This document shows, in pieces, positions 22,701 through 34,984 of a DNA stretch of 64,000 bases. The number at the start of each line of letters is the position of its first letter. Position 1 is the stretch's first letter. The notes beneath the pieces were generated by a model that worked only from the letters and a program-made list of their open reading frames with translations, was not told the DNA's origin and searched no databases. The position numbers and the translations under genes are program-made. Source of the DNA: Ascarosepion bandense (taxonomy: Eukaryota; Mollusca; Cephalopoda; Sepiida; Sepiidae); NCBI GenBank assembly GCA_037127315.1, contig JBBBDQ010000330.1:2911501-2975500 (forward strand), read 5' to 3'.

Positions 22701-23635
22701 TTTCTAAACATATACTTTTAAATACAACAGACAATGAATGTCTATTATGTTTAATCATGAGCTAAACATCGTATTAAACATCGTTCTAAACATCGTATTT
22801 TGGCTTTAATTTCAGGTGAAAATAAAGACAAAAATTGTCCAACATTTGGATATTTTTTATTATGCTGGTTCTAAGCTTTCAGCTCACATGAGCCATCTTC
22901 AGAGAGGTTACAGGGACGTCAACATAAAGCCATCAACCATAAAGATGATTTTATCTTGTGTTCCAAATAGCAGATACAGTTCATAAATTTGTAATGCGGT
23001 TCTATGATATCACACTATGTAAGAGACTGAAATGTTAACAAAACCATTTGTCTAAATGCAATGTAAAGAGTTATGATCAAATTGAAATGTGATTTTATTA
23101 AGTGTGGGTTGTTTTGATTTAATGTAGATGGCCTCCAATAATAATACTCACTCATACACACAGTAAAAAAGAACCTTCAGATATTGGAGGCCATCTACAT
23201 TAAATCAAAACAACCCACACTTAATAAAATCACATTTCAATCTGATCATAACACATTACATTGCATTTAGACATATGGTTCTGTTAACATTTCAGTCTCT
23301 CATGCGGTGTGACATCATAGAACTGCATTACAAATTTACAAACAGTATCTGCTATTCGATGACTGTTATCATTACTTAGCAATGTTTTATGTCAACACAA
23401 GATAAAATCATCTTTGATGGTTGATGTCTTTATGTTAATGTCCTTGTAACTTCTCTGAAGATGGCTCATGTGAGCCGAAAGCTTAGAACCAGCATAATAA
23501 AAAAATATCCAAATGGACAATTTTTGTCTTTATTTTCACCTGAAATTAAAGCCAAAATACAATGTTTAGAATGGCTCATGATTAAACATAATAGACATTC
23601 ATTGTCTGTTGTATTTAACAGTATATGTTTAGAAA
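22701..23635. mobile_element. Foldback element, ~440-bp arms
   Basis: The left arm, 22701-23139, and the right arm, 23183-23635, are close inverted repeats around a loop of about 43 bases. The inner edge is GCCTCCAAT/ATTGGAGGC and the outer edge TTTCTAAACATATAC/GTATATGTTTAGAAA. The left arm has an extra local duplication of AAACATCGT near 22765-22800. There is no transposase. This is a large MITE or foldback whose ends would be needed for mobilisation in trans. Confidence 0.9.
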
Positions 23636-23644
23636 AAAAGGAAG

Positions 23645-23646
<2 letters not shown>

Positions 23647-23692
<46 letters not shown>
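23647..23692. repeat. (AT)n microsatellite
   Basis: Alternating A and T directly after the foldback element. Confidence 0.95.
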
Positions 23693-23704
23693 TATATTCA
23701 GGAA

Positions 23705-23880
23705 GCAATTATTCATCCAAGCAAGTTTGATTAAAAAGAACTATCAGGGTCTGGCTGCTTAATTTTTTATTACATTTTTCCAATTTTTGAATAAGGTATT
23801 GAATATTGTGCTGGAAATTGTGAATAAACTGTCTGAAGTTTATATTTTGTTATTTTTGTTCAAGTACTTTTGACTTTTGC
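23705..23880 (+). repeat. Solo arm of the 10.2 kb inverted-repeat family
   Basis: Matches 10250-10420 in the same direction: CAAGTTTGATTAAAAAGAAC, TTTTTCCAATTTTTGAATAA, TTTGTTCAAGTACTTT. No facing partner was found nearby. Confidence 0.7.
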
Positions 23881-26405
23881 AGTGACTACCACTTTAACTT
23901 CTGCGGATTGTAATTTCTACTGGACTTTACGATAATCAGAAATGTAACACTAATTGGCACTGAAGAGTTAAAAATGGACAGAAAGACATACTGATAAATA
24001 CAAATGAAGATTTTCTGGGGTGTTTTTATACTGTTAAACAAAGAAATTTACCACAAATGAAGGCAAATTGTAGGAAAGCCATGTGGTAAGCTTGGGCAGC
24101 TCATATATGATCCTGTCTTCAAGATACAAGTTATCAAAACACAAGACAGGATAGAGAATCTTGTATAAGCAAAATTGGGAATGATAAAATTTACTTAATG
24201 ACTATGCCAAGCAGGCAATGAACAGCATTGCACTATAGACATGGTCAAAGTATAATGATTTCTTTGTGATTTAAGAAATTAATGACCCTGATGAAAAATT
24301 GAGGAAGTCATCTGATAAATATCTGAGGGAAAAAAGAATTTTCTTTGCATAGGAGAAATATGAAATGATAAAATTTAATTAACGATCACAAGTAAATGCG
24401 AGCACAAGGCAGTTAAATCAGATCAGTTGAAAGAGGGCCGAGGTAGTGAGCATAGGTGGAATACTAGGGAAGATGGAGAAATTGTTCACACCGTTTGAAG
24501 AATATTGGTGTGAGATACCAATGAAAGAAGGAAGAAGTTATTTGGGCGAATCAATACCTGTGACTGCTACTCATGAAAAGGAAAAAAACCCAAATTGTAA
24601 AAGATAATTAATTTTTAAAAGCCAGATGACAAAGAGATGCTTGTTAAGATTAGGGAAATCACTGATTTTCCCAAACCAATCATTACCCACACCAATTTTG
24701 GGTGGAATTTTATATAAACAAGAGCCCAAAGTAACCATGGAGAGATTGGCTGAAGTTGCAGTTGAAACTGGGGTTAAGCTGAGACCACGTTACCTGATAT
24801 CATGTGACTGTGTGCCTAAGAACTCTAACTTAAACTCTGTGATAAACTTAACAAAACCAGCTGAAGTGTTGTACTTCAACTTAAGACATAGGTTGGGATG
24901 ATAACTGTTCGCCTGAAAGTAGATAGATTCTGACTGTTGAAATGACCAAGCATTGTACCAAAAGAATGAAGATATAAAATGTGGAATTCTATAAAGATAT
25001 TCTTTTTCTCTTTGTGACTTTGCTCAACCAAAACTGGTTTATTTATAGCAGTTCCTGGAGGTCACCCAGTTTCACCCATCTTATGATCAGCCAAATCACA
25101 ATGTAGGATAAGATAGAGTTTAGATTAAATTTATCAATCCAGGCGCAGGATTGGGTAATTTGAAGATCGAACAGTAGGTAAACGTCACAGAAACAACAAA
25201 AGAAATCAATGGATTTTATAATTATGCAGGAAATATGCACATGACCCTGTTCAGCATTCTCTCCACAAACACCAAAAGTGAGAGAAAGTTCTAAGTTATG
25301 GCACTCTACAGCATGATGCCAGGGGTTGGGCTGATGTGTCATTGGTGAATAGACTTGTATGAAGGCAAAAGTTGCTCTCATCTCACAGTACTACAGATTG
25401 ACATTAGATTCCATGGTGATCAACATGCTACACCATTGAAGACATGAATGACAATGTTGTGGTGTAAATGGAAGTCTGGCTAGAAACCACAAGTTTTCTA
25501 TTGGATTAATATTGGGAATGCCCATGTGTTATTTCATTAATTTGGTGTTTGGAATCTTTTTTGGTAAGTAGGCAATAGTCAGCTTTGTAAACGTAAAGGA
25601 GCATTATCTTGCACAAATATATACACTTTAACTTAAGGTTTCTTGGTAGTAACCTGTACACTCAAAAAATGTATTTTACAATAATTCTCTTCATTTATAT
25701 TGATACTATTTTAAATATTTTCTTGTTGGTCAATTTGCTTTTCTTGCTTATAATTTTAGTTCTTTCCTGTTCTTATTAATGTTTTAATATCTTTTGTGAT
25801 TCATTTAATCTCTGTCATAATTTCCAAAATGATGTTCCCATCACTAAGTATTTTTACAAGAGCTTCTTAATTGAGTTTATATCTTTCTTATGACCCAGGC
25901 TAATCTTTATATACCTGAAATTAAAAAATAAATGTCAATAATGATATTATTATATATCTTTATTTACAATAGGAACAATCCTTGAAATGCATAATCTCAA
26001 ACAAATTAAATAAGTTATTATCAAAAACAAGTAAAATTGATATTGTATATTTAACATATAAAAACAAGTATATCCCCAAATTTTTAACAACATTGATTAG
26101 TTCATAGCAATTTCATTGTGGGGAACATTACTTTGCTTCATAGTATTTGACAATTTCCTTTGTGGCAATGTGTCCATTTTTTCATGAGAATGGTCTTTGG
26201 TGATATTGAATGTTTTATGAAATGAAAAGAGTCTCTGCTGATATTTAATGGGGTGAATGGTAAAAATGGCACAAGTGAAAAACAAAACTCTTTAAATTAA
26301 ACATCAGTAGCTGTTTAATTTTAAGCTATTTAAAATTAAATTTATAATCAGAGGACAGTTATTGTTGGTTTATTTACTTTTTTTCTCTCATTAATAAATG
26401 AATAA

Positions 26406-26408
<3 letters not shown>
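23881..26408. other. 2.5 kb with no recognised gene
   Basis: No family is recognised on either strand. The longest open frames are 24626-24901 (+, 91 codons) and 25043-25381 (-, 112 codons). The second has ordinary amino-acid composition but no domain, no splice context and no paralogue here. This may be unique intergenic or intronic DNA between the zinc-finger genes. Confidence 0.35.

Positions 26409-26467
<59 letters not shown>
26409..26467. repeat. (AT)n microsatellite
   Basis: About 58 bases of alternating T and A. Confidence 0.95.
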
Positions 26468-26471
<4 letters not shown>

Positions 26472-27129
26472 GTATATTTGGGCTGCAATCTTTCTTTCAA
26501 ACATGTTTCATTAAAAATGACTGGCAAGGAAGATTTTATTAATTTTTGATTTAATTTTTCCATTATTCTTGCATTTCTTTTTTTTTTTTTTTGAAGTAAG
26601 GTGTGTAAAAATGTTCTATAATTTTCAACTTTTCAAGCGCTTTCAGCTACTCTAGTGGTAATTTTCAAGGATGGTATTTTTTTGATGTTCTTATTTGCCC
26701 TTATATTTTGGCTGTAATGTAATTCTTGTGTTTTTAAAAAAGGAGCATTCTTTAAAGGCAGAGTGTGCTTCCTTCTTGGTTGTTTTTAACAAAATATATA
26801 TGCTAAAAACACCATCATCAGCCAGATATATATATTTAAAAAATTATATTTCATTCAAAACTAACTTTTTTGTCAATAGTTTATATTTCAATAAACTTAT
26901 TTTTTTTTCTATTTTTCACTTGTACCATTTTTTCTTATCTTTCTACCTGTGCCATCATTACCAAAATTCATTTATTGTACAATGTTTTATGAAGGAAGAG
27001 ACTGTGCTGAAAATTAATGAAATAAGAACAACATATACAGATGGTTTTCCTTGATTTTGTCTCTAAAAAAAAGAAAAAATAGCATTTAAGAATAAGTTTT
27101 AGAAGAGAAAATGCCTATTCTAGTGGGTT
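26468..27129. other. No gene recognised
   Basis: Very AT-rich, with a 15-base T-run near 26578-26593. The 119-codon plus-strand frame at 26695-27054 is dominated by F, Y, N and K and reflects base composition. Confidence 0.35.
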
Positions 27130-27735
27130 TCTTCTTATTCTATGCGCCTTGTCCTTTAAGGACATGACTCTCCACAACTTTGTAGCCTTTAGTGAAGTTT
27201 TTCTTTTCACCATCTTTTTCTGCTATCCATTTGCACAAGATCATTAGTTAGGTTATTCACTTCATCCTTGTGTCCCCCTTGCCTTTAATATGTCCTGTGT
27301 GTTTCAAATTCTCCAATCCCATTTTCTTCCTTATATGTTCTAGAAATTTCAACTGTCTGTTACTGATTCTAAGTATAAGCATCCTTTTTGCTTTCTTTCT
27401 CCTTAAAACTTCCTTGTTAATCACATGTTCAGTCCATGGTATCCTTCTGTAGAATTATATTTCTGTCACTTCTTCATTGGTGAGGAAAATGTCAAGCATT
27501 CCCAGCCATATGTAAGGATTCCAATACTTTGTGAAAATATCCATCCACAAGTTTTACAATGAAAGCATTCCTTCTTGTCTTCTGAAGGATCCAAAAATTA
27601 TGATCCATAAATATCACAATGTTAAGATTTCTCATTTCAAGAAATATTCTAATATTTTGTCGTTGTCACATTTCAACTGCTCCATTCTACAACCTTTTTT
27701 TAGGTATATAACCAGTTTGGACTGATTTATTTTTC
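27130..27735 (-). pseudogene. RTE-type LINE 3' fragment
   Basis: The plus strand carries the reversed C-terminal RTE region, colinear with 4640-5300 and 37560-37985: 'gactctccacaacttt', 'ccatttgcacaagatcatta', 'atgttcagtccatggtatcc', 'gtcaagcattcccagccat'. The frame is broken by stops. 5' truncation is typical of LINE insertion. Confidence 0.7.
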
Positions 27736-28040
27736 TGAATGTTGAGCTAGTATTGATTTTCTCTAAGCAAAGGTTTAGGAAACAACTCTATGCATAAAAA
27801 AATGGAATTACTTGTTACACATTTTGATGGGAATGGATCAGCTGATCAGTATAATAATTACCACCAGTTTCTAATTGCTATTACCAAGAAGAAAAAAAAA
27901 TACTCTCTCTTTAAATATGGATTATACACCCAAGCAAGGCGGCTTAGTAGATCATTTGAAATGTGGTAATTACAAACCATGAAAAGAATGACTTCAATAG
28001 TCCCAATAACTGTGGGAACGATAATGACATATGAACATTC

Positions 28041-28754
28041 AAGTTATGGCAAACATGGACCTTCACTCCTGCAATTAGACAGAGTGTCAAAAAGATGGTG
28101 TGTCCTATGACATCACTTTTAGTTTAATAAATTTCACTCTTTGACAATGTCTATTGCTTTAAAAAGCAATGATTAGAATTTTAATCAAACTTAAACATAC
28201 GAAAGTGAATCTATACATTTTCTTTATTCTTAAGAAATTGACAACAAAAATAATAAACACCATTTACTATTTATTAGAAATGTTGGCAAAACATCAGCTA
28301 ATTGCCAATTGGTTGAAAATTTATAAAATGGTAAATAAGGATTTCCTTACCATTGGTTCACATTTTCTTTAATAAATGTTTACTAATTTATGAATAAAAA
28401 ATTGTTTTTAATTTCTTTATGAATTAATAAATGATAAATATTGCATTGCATTAGTTTTAATACAAATGTATTATTGGAATGTTGTATATATAAAATTATT
28501 ATTGTAAATAAACAATTTAACAAACTATTAATTAATTCATTTTTGTTTTAATTTCTCAAGAACAAAACTACATATAATATCACTTTCATCACATGCTTAG
28601 GTTTTATTACAATTTTAATCATTGCTTTTTAAAACAATAAACATTTCCAAGGGAGTGAAGGTAATTAAAATAAAAGCAGGGTCATAGGAAAAAACCATCC
28701 TTTTGATACTCCCATTTTTTGTGGATAAAAAGGTCCATGTTTACCAAAGTTATC
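28041..28754. mobile_element. Foldback element next to zinc-finger gene 2
   Basis: The outer ends AAGTTATGGCAAACATGGAC (left) and GGTCCATGTTTACCAAAGTT (right) are inverted repeats. Pairing continues inward (TCAAAAAGATGG/CCATCCTTTTGATA, TTTAAAAAGCAATGATTA and its complement) for at least about 250 bases per arm. The centre near 28380-28430 is AT-rich. No coding capacity. It lies 218 bases beyond the stop of gene 2. Confidence 0.85.
28603..28608 (-). terminator. Poly(A) signal, zinc-finger gene 2
   Basis: AATAAA on the minus strand, about 365 bases past the stop and inside the right arm of the foldback element. It is the nearest canonical signal I found, so the transposon probably supplies the transcript end. 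Confidence 0.45.
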
Positions 28755-28971
28755 ATTAAAGAAAATTTTCTTTTCTATGACCATCATACATAATTAGTGT
28801 TGTCTGGAGACCATAAAAATTTGAAAGCCACAAAATCAATAAGGAGAACTTAGTTCACAAAGATAACATCTGTAAAGTTCTTTCAAAGCTCAAAAGTTTC
28901 TGGACCCAAGCTTACACTTGTAAGATGCTGTTATACCATCATGTCTTTCAAGGTTCAAAACATTCTAAAAC

Positions 28972-29823
28972 CTACCTTACAATTGAAGGAAGCTCTCTAT
29001 TATGCCTTCGTAAATGTCTTTTAAGACTCGTATTTTGTGAAAATCTTGATCCACAAATATCACAATGGTAGAGTTTCTCACCACTATGTGTCCGCATATG
29101 CCTTTTTAAATTTGAACGATCTGAAAATTGTGATCCACAAATATCACAGTGATGGGGTTTCTCACCTGAATGTGTGCGCATATGTTTCTTCAAATTTGAA
29201 CTCGCCACAAATTTTGAGCCGCAAACCTCACATTGAAATAATTTTTCTCCCGTGTGTGTTCGCACATGCCTTTTAATGTCTGAACTTGTAAAGAAATTCA
29301 TACCACAAATGTCACAATGAAAATGCTTTTCACCAGTGTGCTTATACATGTGATTCTTAAAAGCCAAGTTATTGGTAAAACTGCAGCAGCAAACTTCACA
29401 ACAAAACGGTTTTTCTGTAGCATGGATCTTAATGTGGCGTTTCAGATGTGAATTTCGGAAAAACTTTGCCCAGCAAATCTCACACTGGAAACGCTTTATC
29501 CGAGTATGGATTTGCAAATGTTTTACGAGTTGTTGTTTCTGTGAGAACAGAAGCCTGCAGATCTCACAGTGGAATGGTTTTTGACTGGAGTGTATACTTT
29601 GATGATATTCCAAGTTGGAATGATCTGAAAAATTACAGTTGCACTCTTCACAATAAAAGCATTTTCTGTCTGAATGCACTTGTAAAGTTTGTTCTTCATT
29701 GGAACTCTGACCCAAATTAGAGATGGAGTCATTATTTTCAAAGTCTTTTTGGTTAGTTTCTGCATCATTTTCATTCATTTCTTCTTCTTTCTCAGATTTT
29801 GTGTTATTGATGCTAACTTCCAT
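28972..29823 (-). CDS. C2H2 zinc-finger protein 2, 8 fingers
   Basis: A 283-aa predicted nuclear DNA-binding protein starting at MEVSINNTK. The first 50 residues are acidic, Asn/Glu-rich and probably disordered. Eight C2H2 fingers follow from residue 56 to about 274, with a short basic tail. Linkers are variable early (SSQKP, TRIKR, ATEKP) and near-canonical later (TGEKL, SGEKP). Helix residues -1/2/3/6 of the last four fingers read T-S-D-R, A-S-N-K, D-S-N-R and Q-T-S-R, a normal DNA-reading pattern unlike gene 1. The frame is open 33 bases further upstream, but a splice acceptor lies between, so the internal ATG at 29823 is preferred. It faces zinc-finger gene 1 about 15 kb away; they share architecture, not close sequence. 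AGGTAGG at the stop could also be a donor, so a longer protein is possible. Confidence 0.9.
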   Translation of the reverse strand: MEVSINNTKSEKEEEMNENDAETNQKDFENNDSISNLGQSSNEEQTLQVHSDRKCFYCEECNCNFSDHSNLEYHQSIHSSQKPFHCEICRLLFSQKQQLVKHLQIHTRIKRFQCEICWAKFFRNSHLKRHIKIHATEKPFCCEVCCCSFTNNLAFKNHMYKHTGEKHFHCDICGMNFFTSSDIKRHVRTHTGEKLFQCEVCGSKFVASSNLKKHMRTHSGEKPHHCDICGSQFSDRSNLKRHMRTHSGEKLYHCDICGSRFSQNTSLKRHLRRHNRELPSIVR

Positions 29824-29824
29824 G

Positions 29825-29850
29825 CTGGTGAGTATATAAAAGAAAAAAAA
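29825..29850 (-). promoter_or_regulatory. 3' splice acceptor, zinc-finger gene 2
   Basis: On the minus strand a T-rich tract is followed by TATATACTCACCAG, with AG at 29826-29825 one base before the preferred ATG. As in gene 1, an upstream non-coding exon is implied. Confidence 0.7.
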
Positions 29851-29856
29851 GTTCAA

Positions 29857-30214
29857 ATAATTTTCAGTTTTTGTTTTTATCCAAGAATAATTAAACTGGA
29901 AATCTTCACAATATTTTGCAAAACATAATGAAGTAGTGTTTTATTATGAGCAAAAAATGAAATTCTCTGTTTGTGATATAAACATGCTAAATAATTTACA
30001 ATAGAAATTGCTAAAACTTATTCAGACACATATACGTGTATATAATATATTTACCAATCTTATCTTAATTCAGCCCAGAGTCAAAGTGAAGTCTAGGAAG
30101 ATTGTGTTGTCAGTTCACTATCAAAAGAAGAACTGCCTTTCTTGAAAATCAGTTTTTGAAACCCTGGATTTACCTGGTTTCAAAATATCATGACCCATCA
30201 GTTAAACTGGCCAG
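29857..30214. other. Putative intron of zinc-finger gene 2
   Basis: AT-rich sequence upstream of the acceptor. No exon or promoter could be assigned. Confidence 0.3.
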
Positions 30215-30425
30215 ACATAAATGACATAATGCTTAGCCGTTCAGAATATGAAATCAGTGAGGTAGTTTGAATTTATGTCAAATTCATTACATACACTTTC
30301 ATACAAACAACCTTGGAAAAATATAAATTCATCTCTTTTCCTCCAGCTATAGATAAATTAGTTGGATAGACTTAACATTTCAGCCTTGGTTGGCTACTAG
30401 TCTAGGAAAAAGACAATGCTGAATT
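30215..30425 (+). mobile_element. SINE family A, diverged
   Basis: Keeps the B-box-like GTAGTTTGAATTTA, 'cattacatacactttcatacaaac', 'tccagctatag' and 'gccttggttggctactagtcta'. 3' end missing. Confidence 0.6.
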
Positions 30426-30984
30426 TAAAACTTGAAAAGGGCTGTTTGGGGAACTTTTGGCACACTTTGGACACAAGTTTTTCTTAAATGTGTGGATGGT
30501 TCTGCACAAGACTTCAATACTAAAATCAAATTATATCAGTGGGTAATCTGACTGTTCAGTTCTATATGAGATGGTGAACCCACATATACCAATAACAATG
30601 GGAGAGTCCATCATATATATTATTTAATTATTGAAACAATTTATGTCATCATAAAAATAAGTTTTTTTTTCAATAGAGAAAAGAAAATAAGTTCTGTAAA
30701 TAAACTTAATTCACCAAAATATATGTCAAGGAGTAGACATAAAAAAATCCATGAAACTCTGACTACAGGTTTATATATAAGTGAACTATTTTATTACTAA
30801 TAATTACATATATTTTTTTATTATGATTACATTTGTTATTTATTTTTTTAGTGGATAAATGTGTTTTGTGTAGATACCATATTTTTTTTTTAAAGTGTGA
30901 ATTGCATCTAATGACCTGCGCATTTGAGTCTTAATAAAGAAGTAATAAGAAATAATGTTGGATTAATTTTTTTTTTAAATCCAT
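30426..30984. other. No gene recognised
   Basis: AT-rich, several T-runs. No coding or repeat evidence beyond low complexity. Confidence 0.35.
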
Positions 30985-31305
30985 TAATTCCTTTTATATA
31001 GATGAATTGTGGCTTGGAATGAGAAATCAGAGAGCTGAGTTCAAATTCTAGTTGAATTTTTTGCTTTCAAATACATACAAACACTCTTGGGAAAGGTATT
31101 AATCTCTTCTTCCAGCTATAGGTTGAACAGCAGGACAGATTGGGACCTGTAGCCTTGGTTGGCAACCAGTCTACCACAGAAAGAAATGGCAACCTACTGC
31201 AGGAAAATATTCTGCCTGGTCAGTCATGGATTGAAAGAGACATGATCGCCCAAGGGTGTATCACATATGACACTTATCTGGCTGTGTGTATGTATGATAT
31301 CAGTT
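30985..31305 (+). mobile_element. SINE family A, nearly full length
   Basis: B box GAGTTCAAATTCTAG, 'cttgggaaaggtattaatc', 'gccttggttggcaaccagtctacc', 'gcaacctactgcaggaaaat', 'cagtcatgg..gagacatgatcgcccaagggtgt'. The A box is degraded. Confidence 0.8.
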
Positions 31306-32552
31306 ACTACAAGCAATAGTGACTTAGTAGTATCAATTGTGTGAACCAAAATTAATTATTAAAATCAAATTCTTCTTTTTATTCAAATTTAGTTAAAATA
31401 ATGAACTACTTACAGGGAGTAAAATTTGTGGTTCTGATGTGTTAAATAGCATCCACTAAGTAAATGTATTTCCAGTGATTCAAATGTAAGTAAAATGATG
31501 CAGTGTGACATGCACCAAGTGAGCAATGCTAGTGTCTTTGGTCTGAATATCATTGCAGACAGGAAACTAAACAAATGGTGTCTGGAATTCTGAGATAGTA
31601 TCATAATTATCCAGACAGGTGTCTTCATTTTTGTTGCTTTAATCCTTAATTTGAACCAATGCCTTCCCTAGTTCTGCTATCATTATATTATTTTTTTATA
31701 CCCTCTCCACTCAACTGAAAACAATTTAGGGATTATAGTGAAAAGAATCTGTTCAATGTTAAGATAATTAAAGGGTAAATGAAAGCTGGTTCTGTTTTGT
31801 TTTTAATCACAGTAAAAGAATCAATACTGATTTTTTTTTATGGTTTATCAAACCTTTGTGGGTTACTTAAATAAAAAATACTTCAGATTGTAGTAAGTGA
31901 CTTACAGTAACTGGTGTTCCCAAGTGATCTCCTATTTAAGTACTGTACTAATTAGTCTCAGCATTACTTAACTTCAGTGACTGAATGAGAACTAGAGTTC
32001 TCAGTGTGAGTTGACCATAAGCAGTAGAATCAATTAAAAATTCTTTAAATTTTATATCACCAAAAAAAGGTCTATTTTAATATTTCTTTTCATTTTTCTT
32101 TATTTGAAATTTGCAAATCTTTTATTTTGAAAATCATTAGCAACTGTGCCACTGGAGATCCAGTCTTTATTCAGGACATTGGCTGTAGAATAGAATTGAG
32201 AAAGAGAGGGGGGGGGTTGCTGAAGGAACAAGATTTGTTTCAGATCATCTGATTGCTTTTTACTGCATGAGGTGGGAAAGAAGAAGAACCACATCAGCAC
32301 CTGGTGATATGCCCTTAGCTGTTCACTTGATTCAAGATTTTATGGTTTTCATTAATACATCATGTGGTTGAGTACAAAAGATGTATCCTTTGAACATGTC
32401 AGCCATGACCCTCTTTGGTCATATAATGTTGTTGAACATTTCATACACCAATAAACACAATTCTTTGTTTGGTGAAATCTGTAATAAATATAAATACAAA
32501 AATATAAATATAAAATCAAGTGTGAAGAATTGTTGATCAGAAATCAAATATA
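31306..32552. other. No gene recognised
   Basis: AT-rich, possibly intronic or intergenic. Short open frames on the minus strand (31410-31628, 32100-32300) show no domain. Confidence 0.35.
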
Positions 32553-32590
32553 TACGAGGGTGTGCTAAAAAGTTCTCGGGTGATCCACAT
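32553..32590 (+). mobile_element. Solo mariner-type terminal repeat
   Basis: TACGAGGGTGTGCTAAAAAG followed by TTCTCGGG matches the general form of Tc1/mariner termini (TA, then ACGAGGGTGTG...AAAAGTTCT). No opposite end or transposase was found. Confidence 0.5.
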
Positions 32591-32605
32591 TTGGTAACAT
32601 GACCA

Positions 32606-33200
32606 ATATTTTTAAACAAAATTTCAAACATGTTAAAAATAGATTAAAACATTTAATTGAATAACCAAATGAATGCCTTGCTCTTTTCTCTTAATAATAA
32701 CAAACATTTTGACAATAAAACTTTTTTGTTTTTATCTTGTTTGTGGCCTTTTTTCATATGCTTCTTTTTCAGCAAATTAGTAGAGGTACCTAATTTATAA
32801 ACTACGCCCTTACTTCTATGTAATATACACGGGAGAGAAATCAGATTGATACTGAATAACCATGAGACACAGGGCAGAATTAGTTAATTTGTCATAAACT
32901 CTGTCCTTTTCTTCTATGACTAAAAACATGTCCAAGACAGATAAATTAGTTCATTATTGAATTACTATAAAACACCAGGCAGAATTAATTCATATTGTGT
33001 GCAAAAGTTTTCAACAACTTTTTAAGAGATTACAGACAACAAGCAAAGTTTTTCTTTTTTTATAGACACCTCAAATAGTTTGAGTTTAAAAACATCAAGA
33101 GTTCATCAAAATTCAAAATATGTTTTTAGTTAATTTGACAGAATTATCGTAATGTTTTTTTCAGTCATCATACATTCAAAGTTTCAAACCAAATTTACAA
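32606..33200 (+). repeat. Duplicated segment, copy 1
   Basis: Colinear with 34985-36010: TTTAAACAAAATTTCAAACA, 'tgtggccttttttcat', TTCAGCAAATTAGTAGAGGT, 'tactataaaacaccaggcagaatt', 'gattacagaca'. Diverged by substitutions and indels. No coding frame is conserved, so it is either an old segmental duplication or an unclassified dispersed repeat. Confidence 0.65.
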
Positions 33201-34439
33201 AGAAATATCAGATTTATTTTATTCTCTTTACTGATTAAATGATCAAACATCTCTTCTTGGTCATGTCGAACTTTTCAGTAGACTCTCATAGCATTATGCA
33301 AGAACTGTGATATGAAATTTATTTACAAATTACATTAAATCAGAAAATGGAATTCCCTCCTTATCTGTTAAAGAAAATCTATAATTGATTATTTTCTACC
33401 AGTCTGACTAACCTAAAATACTGTTACTATTTAAGAAGGCTTTCAAAATAGCATCCTTACTTTTTATTGTTTTATCAAATTTCAAATTCAACTTCAACGG
33501 ATTGAATGAAGGGGGGTAACAAATACAACCTGCATACTTAAGAAATTATGTACGTTCCACATCATTATAACAAGGAAAACACAGTTCAATACTGAATATT
33601 GAATTACCATGAGATACAGGGCAGAATTAGTTCATTCATTATAGGAAGCTCCACTAATTCATGATGCTATGGTTTAGAATTTTTTTTTTTTTATGAAATA
33701 TCTTTCTTGAAGCTTTTATTTTAGTTTTAATTTCAAGTTAATGGATTAAATTTGATATTTCCAATAAGCAAAATACTTTACTGGATTTCAAAACTAATTT
33801 AAATTAACAGAAAGGAGTTTTCTTTTTTTTCATCTTTTGCTAAAGAATCTGATTTTAGTGCCATTTTTAGCCCATGTTTATTGAATTGTAATTCTCTTCA
33901 TTAAAAAATCTTCCAAAAATAAAATATATTTTTCTGAAATTTTATTTGAGAAATATTAGCAGTTTTAAAGTATAATTAATCTGATTTGAAACAAATATTA
34001 TTTACTTTAGGTTTAAAATACCATAGAAATGCTTTTTTTTTTTTTTTTTTTTTTTACAAAGAGGTAGACGCTTATTTAAACTGTTGATGTGTTTCACAGC
34101 TTGTTGTTAATTGGATGTTTGTTCTATAGGGGGTTTAAATTGAGCCTTTTATATATAACTTTTAAGTACACAACAATCTTAAGAATAAAGGAAAAATACT
34201 CTCCTTGATCTAATTTATATCGAATTTTAGAAATTTTGGCATTAAATTTGCTGTAGTTATTCCTCTTATTTTCTGATAATGTAGTGTATAGGTAGCTGTG
34301 TCTACAAAAATCAGCACATTTATACAGATACAAAAAAGTTAAAAATGCTTTTAAAATGTTGATGTTTGTTTCGCTTTTCCATTTATAACCAGTAAATATA
34401 GTTTTTATTTAATAATATCATCTAAAAGTGTGAAATTAA
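33201..34439. other. No gene recognised
   Basis: AT-rich. 'gaatattgaattaccatgagatacagggcagaattagttcatt' (33590-33640) echoes a piece of the neighbouring duplicated segment. A 26-base T-run lies at about 34030-34056. Confidence 0.4.
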
Positions 34440-34580
34440 TATAGAATTTTAAAAGATTTAAAACTTAAATTATTAACTTAAAATTATTCTAATTAAAATT
34501 TTTAAAAAATGAAAATTCTTGTAAAAATTCATTATTCATTAATTTTTTTTTCTTAAGACAATAGTGTCCTTAATATATTC
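34440..34580 (+). repeat. Dispersed AT-rich repeat, copy 2
   Basis: Matches window positions 1-134: AAAAATTCATTATTCATT and TAGTGTCCTTAATATAT in the same order and strand. Confidence 0.5.
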
Positions 34581-34984
34581 TATTTATAAAACCAATTAAA
34601 AGCATTTCTACTTAAATAATGTCTTCATTTTATTGCATTTTGTATTTCATGATTCAGAGCAGATTTTTGATAGTGTTTCTGTTTTATAAAAGAAAAAAAA
34701 AGATGATTTAAATTCTTCAATGAGTCCTGCTTTAACTAATATAAATATAAAGAGGGTTGAATTTTCATTTCTTGAAATTTCAGATATAAAAGAAAAAATA
34801 TTTTAACAAAAATTTTATTAAAAAATTTTTTTTAAATAATTTGTGAATAAATCCTGACAATTTCATTTAAATCCAGTAATTATTTGATTTTTGCAAGAAT
34901 TTCCAGATTAATCTTTTTTACCACAAAAGATGCTAAAATTTCCTAATCTTTACTCCCCACCACTGCTGCTGATGCAAAAAAAAA

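Noticed and set aside
24626..24901. 91-codon plus-strand ORF
   Set aside because: No recognisable motif and no supporting context.
25043..25381. 112-codon minus-strand ORF
   Set aside because: Composition is ordinary, but no domain, paralogue, splice site or promoter was found. Length is within chance for 64 kb of six-frame sequence.
26695..27054. 119-codon plus-strand ORF
   Set aside because: Low complexity, rich in F, Y, N and K, in very AT-rich DNA.
27920..27950. ACACCCAAGCAAGGCGG as another LINE 3' tail
   Set aside because: The match to the LINE tail core is short, with no supporting flanking similarity.
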